Shown here: in pieces, positions 1-7,117 of the stretch
Layout of the letters: each line of letters starts with the position of its first letter
Numbering within the stretch: position 1 is the stretch's first letter
Assembly: GCA_033763795.1 (NCBI GenBank)
Contig: JANRJV010000013.1
Coordinates: forward strand, 62,001-126,000
DNA: 64,000 bases
Direction of reading: 5' to 3'
Source of the DNA: JAEUIV01 sp033763795
GTDB lineage: Bacteria; Planctomycetota; Phycisphaerae; Phycisphaerales; UBA1924
Position numbers and translations under genes: made by a program
Notes under the pieces: model-generated
The model's input: only the letters and a program-made list of their open reading frames with translations
Databases searched by the model: none
What the model was told of the DNA's origin: nothing

Positions 1-852
1 CTCGTCCATCACCGAGAAGTGAACATGCCGGTCGACCGACTGCCGCAGCCGCTGCGCGATGTTCTTCCGCACGCCCCGGATCGCGATCCGCTGCTCGCCC
101 GCCGTGGGAACGAGCGTCACCTTGGGCCCCGCCGCCGCCGCGGGCGCCACCGGCGCCACGCTCCGCGACGCCACCACCTCCTGCGCCGGCCCGCGCGCCG
201 TCACCGTCGTTGCCAGCGCGCCGCCCCCGCCCGACTTCGCCGCTCCGTCCTTCTTCCCGGCACCCGCACCCTGCGCCGCCGAACGCACATCCTTCTCCGT
301 CACCCGGCCTCCCAGACCCGAGCCCGTCAGCCCATCGATGTCCACCCCCAGATCGCGCGCCAGCCGCCGCACCGCCGGCGTCGCCAGCGCGCGCCCGCCG
401 TCAGACGACACGCCGCCCAGCGAACCCGACATCGTCCCGACGACAGTCCCCGCGTCCTCGCGCTCTTCCGCAGGCGGCGGAACATCCGCATGCGCCCCGC
501 CCCGCCCGACCTCCATCGGAATGTTGCCCGCAGGGTTCACCCGCGGCGAATGACCCGCGCCGCCGCCGCCCCCCGACGCGCCGGCGCCAGCCCCCGCCCC
601 CTCATACGTCCACGCAACCTGCCCAACCTTCAGAATCTCCCCAGGCGTCCCGAACAGCTCCTTGATCACACCGGACCGCGGCGAAGGAACCTCCACCAGC
701 GCCTTGTCCGTGTTCATCTCCGCAACCGTCTGGTGCTCTTCAACATGATCGCCAGGCTTCACCTTCCAGGAGATGAGCTCGGCTTCGTGCACGCCCTCGC
801 CAAGGTCGGGCAGAATGAACACGTTCGGGTCGGCGGACTTCTGGTGAGCCAC
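1..852 (-). CDS. pdhC: Dihydrolipoamide acyltransferase (E2) of pyruvate dehydrogenase, C-terminus cut by window edge
   Basis: E2 of a 2-oxoacid dehydrogenase complex moves the acyl group from E1 to CoA on a swinging lipoyl arm. The frame runs 284 codons from a GTG at 852 to base 1 without a stop. Residues 8-85 form a lipoyl domain with the lipoyl-lysine motif MNTDKA (K50). An Ala/Gly/Pro linker follows, then a peripheral-subunit-binding segment at about residues 145-180 (ATPAVRRLARDLGVDID), another Ala-rich linker and the start of the catalytic domain (IRGVRKNIAQRL). The active-site HxxxD lies beyond the edge. A GAGG seven bases upstream supports the GTG start. E1-alpha and E1-beta at 3.3-5.7 kb make a pyruvate substrate likely, but branched-chain or 2-oxoglutarate use cannot be excluded. 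Confidence 0.9.
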   Translation of the reverse strand, partial: MAHQKSADPNVFILPDLGEGVHEAELISWKVKPGDHVEEHQTVAEMNTDKALVEVPSPRSGVIKELFGTPGEILKVGQVAWTYEGAGAGAGASGGGGGAGHSPRVNPAGNIPMEVGRGGAHADVPPPAEEREDAGTVVGTMSGSLGGVSSDGGRALATPAVRRLARDLGVDIDGLTGSGLGGRVTEKDVRSAAQGAGAGKKDGAAKSGGGGALATTVTARGPAQEVVASRSVAPVAPAAAAGPKVTLVPTAGEQRIAIRGVRKNIAQRLRQSVDRHVHFSVMDE

Positions 853-951
853 GGGGTAACCTCGATTCCAACACGCACAGCCGCGCGCCGCGGCCCGTTC
901 CACACACAATACCGCCACCACCCGCCCCCCACGCAAACCCCCGATTTCCCC

Positions 952-1779
952 ATGGAACCCGCCGACTTCGCACGCCTCGCTCAACTCGAAGAGGGACGCA
1001 TCGCCAGAGGCGTCCGCCTCCTCGCCCGAGACTCCATCGATGTCGCAGGAGGAGTCGCCTGCTGCAACGAGCCCGGATGGTGGCTCAACGCAGCGTTCGC
1101 CTGCGGCCTCTCCTCCCCAGCATCCGCCCAGGACCTCGACACCATCATCGACTTCTTCCGCACCCGCTCCGTCGAGCCGCGCGTCGAGACCGCCCCCTTC
1201 GTCGAGAGACCATTCCTCGACGCACTCGCCAACCGAGGCTTCGTCATCCGCCACTTCGAAAACGTCTTCTATCGCCCGCTCGAACCCGGCGAAACCCCCG
1301 CCCCCGCGCGCACACCCCCGCCCGGCCTCACCCTCGAAATCGTCGACCCCACCGACGAACGCGCCGTCGACCAGTTCGCCCGCGTCGCAACCTCGGGCTT
1401 CCTCCCCGAAGGCGTCAGCGAGTGGCCCGAGCACATGCTCGAATCCGTCCGCACCCTCGCCCGACTCCCCCGAAACATCCCCTGCCGCGCCATGCTCGAA
1501 GGCCGCTGCGTCGCCGCCGGAAGCATCGAAATCGACGGCCCCATCGCCTCCCTCCAGGGAGTCAGCGTTCTCCCCGAGGCCCGCCGCCAGGGGGTCCAGT
1601 CCGCGCTCGTGGCCTTCAGGCTCGCCGAAGCCGCCCGCCGCGGCGCCCGCATCGCCACCATCTCCTCGCGGCCCGGCGTCGCCACCGAACGCAACGCCCA
1701 GCGCGCCGGCTTCCGCGTCGCCTACACCAAGGTCACGCTCGTCCGCCCCGAGCCCGGCATGATCCCCGCAATGGAGTAA
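952..1779 (+). CDS. GNAT-family N-acetyltransferase
   Basis: This 275-residue protein carries a C-terminal GNAT fold, which transfers an acetyl group from acetyl-CoA to an amine; the substrate is not evident. The acetyl-CoA loop is seen at about residues 200-220 (GVSVLPEARRQGVQSAL), followed by the typical RNAQRAGFRVAYTK end of the fold. The N-terminal half, about 110 residues, resembles the extra domain of two-domain GNAT proteins. The ATG at 952 is chosen because the open frame further upstream is the antisense shadow of the E2 gene. It is divergent from E2 with 99 bases between the starts, so the two may share a control region. Confidence 0.8.
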   Translation: MEPADFARLAQLEEGRIARGVRLLARDSIDVAGGVACCNEPGWWLNAAFACGLSSPASAQDLDTIIDFFRTRSVEPRVETAPFVERPFLDALANRGFVIRHFENVFYRPLEPGETPAPARTPPPGLTLEIVDPTDERAVDQFARVATSGFLPEGVSEWPEHMLESVRTLARLPRNIPCRAMLEGRCVAAGSIEIDGPIASLQGVSVLPEARRQGVQSALVAFRLAEAARRGARIATISSRPGVATERNAQRAGFRVAYTKVTLVRPEPGMIPAME

Positions 1780-1971
1780 CTCCCCTCCGCCGCACACTTC
1801 CCCCTCCACCGCGCGCTCTGGCGCCGCTCGCGCCAAGATCTCCCGCCCCGTCCCGGGTCCGCTTGACGCCCGCCGCCGCCGAGGCACACTCATCCGGGGT
1901 CGACAAACACGCTCGTCGTCGCCGACGTCGGCGCCGCCGATCCATCCGTCGATCCTTGGAGGGAAAGAAAC

Positions 1972-2736
1972 ATGCGTCTCACGCTGTCCTGCGCCGTCAT
2001 CGGCGCGCTCACCGTCTCCGCCCCCGCCGTCGCCCAGTTGGGCCAGGTCTTCTTCGGCGACGAAGCCCGCGTCATCAGCGGCGCCGGAACTCTGGGCCCC
2101 GCCGTCCCCGAACCCCCAGTCACCTGGACCATCGAAGGCGACAACGCCGCCGGCACGCTCACCATGTCGCTCCTCGACGACTTCACGCTCACCTACCCGA
2201 CCGTCGGCGGATCAACCTCGATCCGCTGGGCAGGCGTCATCGGCGTCCCCGTCACCTCGCTCCCCGTCCGCTTCTTCGACATGCAGACCCGCGGCAACTA
2301 CAAGATCGTCCACTCCGGAGTCGTCGGCGGCGTCGGCGCGCCCACCACCGAAATCACTTGGGACGCCTTCCTTCTCGAGTCCCCCGCCCAGCCCCGCGGC
2401 GCCACCGGAATCCGCGTCCTCGAAGCCCCCGGATCAACCCCCGCCTTCTCGGGCTCGGGACTCCAGATCTTCAACACCGACTACGCCGCCCCAACCGGTG
2501 AGTACTTCGGCGTCCCCGGATCATTCCTCGCCCTCTGGATCGACGCCCAGATCACCATCTCCGTCCCCGAGATCGATCCCTTCTCTCCCACGCGCGGCGT
2601 GACCCTCGAAGCCGGCGGCGGCTTCAGCAACTTCCGAGGCATCGAAGCTCGCTTCTCCTACGAGACCGTCCCCGCGCCCGGTTTCACTGGCCTCCTCGCC
2701 GCCGGCGCGATCATCGCCGCCCGCCGCCGCCGCTGA
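1972..2736 (+). CDS. Secreted protein with PEP-CTERM-like C-terminal sorting signal
   Basis: A 254-residue exported protein of unknown function. It begins with a Sec signal peptide (MRLTLSCAVIGALTVSAPAVAQ, cleavage after AQ likely), continues as a beta-rich Gly/Thr/Ser domain, and ends in VPAPGFTGLLAAGAI followed by an arginine cluster. That tail has the proline motif, hydrophobic segment and basic end of PEP-CTERM signals that exosortases recognise, with PAPG in place of PEP. GGAGGG lies 9 bases before the ATG. A strong hairpin follows the gene. The two other proteins here with the same tail start at 5934 and 48792. No exosortase gene is in the window. Confidence 0.75.
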   Translation: MRLTLSCAVIGALTVSAPAVAQLGQVFFGDEARVISGAGTLGPAVPEPPVTWTIEGDNAAGTLTMSLLDDFTLTYPTVGGSTSIRWAGVIGVPVTSLPVRFFDMQTRGNYKIVHSGVVGGVGAPTTEITWDAFLLESPAQPRGATGIRVLEAPGSTPAFSGSGLQIFNTDYAAPTGEYFGVPGSFLALWIDAQITISVPEIDPFSPTRGVTLEAGGGFSNFRGIEARFSYETVPAPGFTGLLAAGAIIAARRRR

Positions 2737-2771
2737 TCCCGCACATCTCGACCGCCGCAGCACACGTTCAG

Positions 2772-2813
2772 CACCACCGGTCCCGCGCCCCGCGCCGGGA
2801 CCGGCGGTGTTTC
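2772..2813 (+). terminator. Rho-independent terminator-like hairpin
   Basis: Arms of 14 bases (2772-2785 and 2796-2809) pair with a single mismatch around a GC-rich loop and are followed by TTTCT. It sits 35 bases after the stop of the secreted-protein gene and before the convergent DUF3303 gene. Confidence 0.65.
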
Positions 2814-2847
2814 TCACGCGCTCCCCCGATCGCCCGCGCATCGCCCC

Positions 2848-3141
2848 TCAGCCCCGCCGCGACATCACCCGTGCCGCCGCTTCACTCGACGTGATCACCG
2901 GGATCACCTCGAACTCAACCAGGTCCTCCCAGCGCGCGATCCACTCATCCAGCAGCATCCGCGCCCCCTCTCCATCGCCCGGCGCCTCCATCACCTGGAA
3001 GCACGTCCGCAGCTCCTCATCCACCCAGGAACTCACGTACGTCAGCCCCTCCGGTGCCTGCCGCCCCTTCTCCCGAAACCGCGCGTACACCGGAGCCGGA
3101 TCACCGCCGCGAAAACGCTCGATCACCATGAACAGTGCCAT
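2848..3141 (-). CDS. DUF3303 family protein
   Basis: A 97-residue protein matching the small DUF3303 family: it opens with MALFMVIERFRGGD, has the PEGLTYVSSWVDE core and the CFQVMEAPGD and WEDLVEFEVIPV strands typical of this ferredoxin-like fold. No enzymatic role is established; the fold resembles EthD/stress-response dimeric alpha/beta-barrel proteins. The length is normal for the family. It is divergent from pdhA, with 161 bases between the starts. Confidence 0.8.
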   Translation of the reverse strand: MALFMVIERFRGGDPAPVYARFREKGRQAPEGLTYVSSWVDEELRTCFQVMEAPGDGEGARMLLDEWIARWEDLVEFEVIPVITSSEAAARVMSRRG

Positions 3142-3302
3142 AATCCGACTACGTCCGCCGCGCCCCGCGGTTCGCCCCGCCGCCCCTCGCCGGGACCGCC
3201 GTTCAGCCCCGGACCCCTGTTAGACTTCTCCGCCTCCGCAGCCGTCCCCGTCCCGCAATTCCGCCACGCGGCACGCCCGCCGGGCGTCACACGGATCATC
3301 CC

Positions 3303-4424
3303 ATGCCCAAGAAGACCGCCTACGAAGCCAGGATCGAGCACGTCCAGATCCTCGATGAGCAGGGCAAGCTCGACGAGAAGCTCGCCAAAGACACCCTCTC
3401 CGATCAGGACGTCATCTTCCTCTACGAGCAGATGTCCATCTGCCGACATCTCGACGAGATCGCCTTCAAGCTCCAGCGCTCCGGACGCATGGGCACCTAC
3501 CCGCAGAACAAGGGGCAGGAAGCCGGACCCGCCGGCGCGGGCCTCGCCATCTCCCGCTTCGGCGACCGCAACTGGCTCGTCCCCTGCTACCGCGAGAACA
3601 TCGCCCTCTTCCTCAACGGCCTCCCCATGGAGAAGATCCTCCTCCACTGGATGGGCGACGAACGCGGCAACCAGATCCCCGAGGGCGTCCGCATCCTCCC
3701 CATCTCCATCCCCATCGGCACACACCCCCTCCACGCCGTCGGCATCGCCTACGCCAAGAAGTACCGCGGCGAGAAGGGCGTCGCCGTCTCATTCTTCGGC
3801 GACGGCGCCACCTCCGAAGGCGACGTCCACGAAGCCATGAACTTCGCTTCCGCCTGGAAGGTCCCCGCCATCTTCTTCTGCCAGAACAACTTCTGGGCCA
3901 TCTCGGTCCCCAGGTCACTCCAGACCGGCTCCGAAACCATCGTCCAGAAAGGCCTCGCCTACGGCCTCCACTGCGTACAGATCGACGGCAACGACATCTT
4001 CGCCTCCTTCCGAATCATGAAGGAAGCCATCGACCGCGCCATCAACGAGGGCAAGCCAACCTTCATCGAAGCCGTCACCTACCGCCTGGGCGACCACACC
4101 ACCGCCGACGACGCACGCCGCTACCGCGACGCCGCCGAACTCGAAGCCTGGCAGAAGAAGGACCCCCTCATCCGCACCCGCAAGTACCTCGAGTCAAAGA
4201 AGCTCTGGAACGACAAGAAGCAGGCCGACATCGACGCCCGCGCCAAGGAGCTCGTCGACGCCGTCGTCAAGCGCGCCGAAGGAATCGAGAAGCCCATCTT
4301 CGAGGACATCTTCGATCACACCTTCGCCACCCTCGAAGGCAACCAGGAGCTCCTCCGCCAGCGCGCCTCCCGCCGCACCACCAGCCTGGGCCAGCTCCCC
4401 GATCAGGAACGCCTCCACGCCTGA
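3303..4424 (+). CDS. pdhA: Pyruvate dehydrogenase E1 component, alpha subunit
   Basis: The thiamine-diphosphate-dependent alpha subunit decarboxylates pyruvate and passes the acetyl group to E2. The 373-residue sequence holds the TPP/Mg motif starting with GDGATSEGD at residues 166-174 and ending about 25 residues later in QNN. It also has the MGTYPQNKGQEA substrate-channel segment near residue 60 and the phosphorylation-loop-like YRLGDHTTADDARRYR near residue 260. The length is normal for heterotetrameric-type E1-alpha. It is followed at 24 bases by a 90-residue gene and then by pdhB, so all three are probably one transcript. The distant E2 gene is leftward. Confidence 0.95.
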   Translation: MPKKTAYEARIEHVQILDEQGKLDEKLAKDTLSDQDVIFLYEQMSICRHLDEIAFKLQRSGRMGTYPQNKGQEAGPAGAGLAISRFGDRNWLVPCYRENIALFLNGLPMEKILLHWMGDERGNQIPEGVRILPISIPIGTHPLHAVGIAYAKKYRGEKGVAVSFFGDGATSEGDVHEAMNFASAWKVPAIFFCQNNFWAISVPRSLQTGSETIVQKGLAYGLHCVQIDGNDIFASFRIMKEAIDRAINEGKPTFIEAVTYRLGDHTTADDARRYRDAAELEAWQKKDPLIRTRKYLESKKLWNDKKQADIDARAKELVDAVVKRAEGIEKPIFEDIFDHTFATLEGNQELLRQRASRRTTSLGQLPDQERLHA

Positions 4425-4448
4425 CCCCCGCCCGCCGAACCCTCACCC

Positions 4449-4721
4449 ATGCTCGTCCAATTCACAGACAACGAAGGCCGCGAAACCTGGATCAACCCCA
4501 TCCACGTCAAGGTCGTCCGCACCGCACGCAAGCTCTTCGGCGGCGCAAAGGGCTCCGAGATCTGGTTCGGCTGGGCCGCAACCTCTGAATCCATCAACGT
4601 CCCCGAAGCGCCCGCCGACGTCGCCCAGCGCCTCAGCGCCTCCATGCCCCTCATTCAGTTCCCCCCGATCGAGTCCGACGACGATCTGAAGCCCCCCACG
4701 CCGCACCACGCCTCGGAGTGA
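4449..4721 (+). CDS. Small conserved-looking protein between pdhA and pdhB
   Basis: A 90-residue protein of no family I recognise. It opens with a beta-hairpin-like stretch (MLVQFTDNEGRETWINPIHV), followed by a tryptophan-containing core (SEIWFGWAATSESINVPEAP) and a charged, proline-rich tail. It has no signal peptide or membrane segment. The gene starts 24 bases after pdhA and ends 43 bases before pdhB, and its codon use matches both, which argues that it is a real cotranscribed gene. The layout (short strand, INP, strand) faintly recalls small FlbD/YlzI-type proteins, but this is only an impression. Confidence 0.6.
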   Translation: MLVQFTDNEGRETWINPIHVKVVRTARKLFGGAKGSEIWFGWAATSESINVPEAPADVAQRLSASMPLIQFPPIESDDDLKPPTPHHASE

Positions 4722-4764
4722 TTGCTTTACGCTCACTCCAGGCCTCTCCACCCCGAGCCCCCCA

Positions 4765-5739
4765 ATGGCCAATCTCACGCTCGTTCAGGCAATCAACCTC
4801 GCGCTCGCTCAGGAGATGCACGCCGACGATCGCGTCATCATCCTGGGCGAAGACGTCGGCAAGAACGGCGGCGTCTTCCGCGTGACAGAAGGCCTCCAGG
4901 CCCGCTTCGGCCCCGAACGAGTCATCGACTCACCCCTCGCCGAGTCCGGAATCATCGGCACCGCCATCGGCATGGCCATGGCAGGACTCCGCCCCGTCCC
5001 CGAGATCCAGTTCGAAGGCTTCCTGGGCCCGGCCTACGACCAGATCACAAACCACGCCGCCCGCTACCGCACGCGCTCCCGCTCCGCCGTCACGATCCCC
5101 CTCACCGTCCGCGTCCCCGTCGGCGGCGGCATCCACGCGCCCGAGCTCCACTCCGACTCCCCCGAAGCCATCTACGCCCACACCCCCGGCCTGAAGGTCG
5201 TCATGCCCAGCTCCCCCTACGACGCCAAGGGGCTGCTCATCAGCGCCATCCGCGACCCCGACCCCGTCATCTTCTTCGAGCCCAAGCGCATCTACCGCGC
5301 CTTCCGCGAGGAAGTCCCCGAAGACGAGTACACCGTCCCCATCGGCAAGGCCAAGATCGTCGAGGAAGGCTCCGACCTCACGCTCATCAGCTGGGGCGCC
5401 ACCGTCCTCCAGTGCGTCGAAGCGATGGACAAGCTCCCCGACGACCTCTCCGTGGAGCTCATCGACCTCCGCACCATCTATCCCATCGATATCGACTGCA
5501 TCACCGAGTCCGTCCGAAAGACCGGCCGCTGCGTCGTCGCATGCGAAGCACCCAAGACCGCGAGCATGGCCGCCGAGATCGCCACCATCATCCAGGAACA
5601 CTGCTTCCTCCACCTCCGCGCTCCCGTCCAGCGCGTCTGCGGCTTCGACACCGTCATGCCCTACTACAAGCTCGAACTCGACTACCTCCCCGATGCCACA
5701 AAGATCGGTGAAGCCGTCATGCACTGCGCCGCCTACTGA
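4765..5739 (+). CDS. pdhB: Pyruvate dehydrogenase E1 component, beta subunit
   Basis: The beta subunit completes the E1 active site and docks to E2. The 324 residues show the conserved start (LVQAINLALAQEM, VIILGEDVGKNGGVFRVTEGL), the ESGIIGTAIGMAMAGLRPVPEIQF block with the TPP-contacting glutamate, the VPVGGGIHAPELHS loop and the C-terminal transketolase-like domain (VEEGSDLTLISWG, LIDLRTIYPID). The length matches the family. It is the third gene of the pdhA-small ORF-pdhB set. About 190 bases without a gene separate it from the next secreted protein. Confidence 0.95.
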   Translation: MANLTLVQAINLALAQEMHADDRVIILGEDVGKNGGVFRVTEGLQARFGPERVIDSPLAESGIIGTAIGMAMAGLRPVPEIQFEGFLGPAYDQITNHAARYRTRSRSAVTIPLTVRVPVGGGIHAPELHSDSPEAIYAHTPGLKVVMPSSPYDAKGLLISAIRDPDPVIFFEPKRIYRAFREEVPEDEYTVPIGKAKIVEEGSDLTLISWGATVLQCVEAMDKLPDDLSVELIDLRTIYPIDIDCITESVRKTGRCVVACEAPKTASMAAEIATIIQEHCFLHLRAPVQRVCGFDTVMPYYKLELDYLPDATKIGEAVMHCAAY

Positions 5740-5933
5740 GCGGCGTCTCCGCCCTCCTCCGCATCGCTCCACGCCGGCTGCCAAAAGGCCCAACGTTTGT
5801 CACCGGACCGTGCTCATCGCCCCCCGTCCCGCGGTCAGCCTCCCGCCCGGTTTGTGAGAATCGCCGCGACTTCTGCGCCTTCCGGTTGCCACCCCAGCCG
5901 GCCTGATGTCTAGTTGGAAGCAGGAGGACCGCC

Positions 5934-6641
5934 ATGCACAAGAGACACGTCGCGCCCGCCGTGCCGCTCGCTCTCACCGCGCTCGTCGCGCCCGCCGGCT
6001 CCGCATTTGCCCAGATCACCCTTGTCGAGCAGACCCGCTCGGTCACCGCCCGCGCAACCGCCGGCTCGACCGTCACCAACTCCCGCTCCGCCACCGACTT
6101 CCTCCTCTTCAACGAGTCCGTCTCCGCCGAAAACAGCATCCCCTTCGTCTCCAGCGGCTTCGCCACCGCCCGCCAGCGCTCCAGCTTCGACTTCGCCCCG
6201 GGACCCGCCCTCACCGCCGACGTCACGGGCTTCGTCCAGGGCACCGGCAGCGGCGGCCCTCCACCGGGCGGCGGAACCGGAACCTCCACCACCGAGCTCA
6301 CCTTCACCCTCGCCGGACCCACCGACTGGCAGCTCCGCTCCTCATACTTCACGGGCAGCCCCCAGGGCGGCTACTTCAACACCGTCAAGCTCGAACGCCT
6401 GGGCCCAAACCCCGCAGTACTCGCCGACCACAGCGGCTTCGGCGTCATCAACCTCCTCACCGGCGGCTCAACCACCCCGGGCACATACAAGTTCACCGCA
6501 AACTTCTCCGCCTTCGGCGGGCCCACCGCCACCACCGTCACCTTCGACATCGACCTCAGCCTCGTCCAGATCCCCGCTCCCTCCGCCGCGGCCCTCCTCG
6601 CCATGCTCCCCATGACCACGCGCCGCCGCCGCGCTCGCTGA
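5934..6641 (+). CDS. Secreted protein with PEP-CTERM-like C-terminal sorting signal
   Basis: A 235-residue exported protein of unknown function. The signal peptide is MHKRHVAPAVPLALTALVAP with AFAQ as the likely cleavage site. The mature part is rich in Thr, Ser and Gly, with a proline/glycine hinge (GGPPPGGGTG) near residue 105. It ends in IPAPSAAALLAMLPM plus an arginine-rich tail, the same layout as the proteins at 1972 and 48792. A strong AGGAGG lies 8 bases before the ATG, which fixes the start. Confidence 0.7.
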   Translation: MHKRHVAPAVPLALTALVAPAGSAFAQITLVEQTRSVTARATAGSTVTNSRSATDFLLFNESVSAENSIPFVSSGFATARQRSSFDFAPGPALTADVTGFVQGTGSGGPPPGGGTGTSTTELTFTLAGPTDWQLRSSYFTGSPQGGYFNTVKLERLGPNPAVLADHSGFGVINLLTGGSTTPGTYKFTANFSAFGGPTATTVTFDIDLSLVQIPAPSAAALLAMLPMTTRRRRAR

Positions 6642-7117
6642 CCACTCCGCACCTCGGCGGCCACGGGGCGAACGTTCCTCATTCGACCGCGCTCTTCCCA
6701 CGACCTCTTTCTTCTCTCTCAGGCTCTCCCCGCGCGCACATCCCGCGTCACTCGCTCGTCTCTCTCTTGCCCCCGCCCCCGGCCGCGTCATGCTCCACGC
6801 ATGAACCCAGCCTCCAGCCCCCGTCTGGCCGGAAGACTCTCGCCTGTCCCGCCCCACGCCGGAGCCCCACAGCTAGACCGACCGGTCTACGCGTGCGGCG
6901 CTCAGGCGTCTTGTGGTATTCTCGGAACCCGGGGCAGTTTGCCGCATCTCATCATCGGGGCTTCCGTAGAGAAGTGTTGGCGGGCTAAGGAGTTACGCTA
7001 TCGTGCCACGATCCCGTCCCTGAAGGTCGTAGGGGCGGGCAGCGCTCGGCAGGATCATCGCAAGAGAGGGGTCGCTCGCGGCGCGAGCCTTGGCCCGTTT
7101 CCGCAGAAGAGGAACGC
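6642..7117. other. 476-bp non-coding region with a palindrome, at the GC-skew switch
   Basis: No convincing gene is seen. The left half is pyrimidine-rich (runs such as CTCTTTCTTCTCTCTC). The right half has mixed composition and contains a 16-bp inverted repeat at 6874-6889 (TAGACCG-AC-CGGTCTA), the shape of a repressor operator. It also has an imperfect hairpin (CCCGTCCCT...AGGGGCGGG, about 7012-7040) and a small GC hairpin (CTCGC-GGC-GCGAG) near 7075. This could be the long leader and control region of the subtilase gene that follows. It also coincides with the change from C-rich to G-rich + strand. I see no DnaA-box cluster. Confidence 0.5.

Noticed and set aside
19..951. Long rightward open frames covering 19-951, upstream of the acetyltransferase
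   Set aside because: They are the antisense of the E2 gene: the reverse strand gives a clear lipoyl domain and E2 features, while the forward translation is Arg/Pro-rich low-complexity typical of GC-rich shadows.
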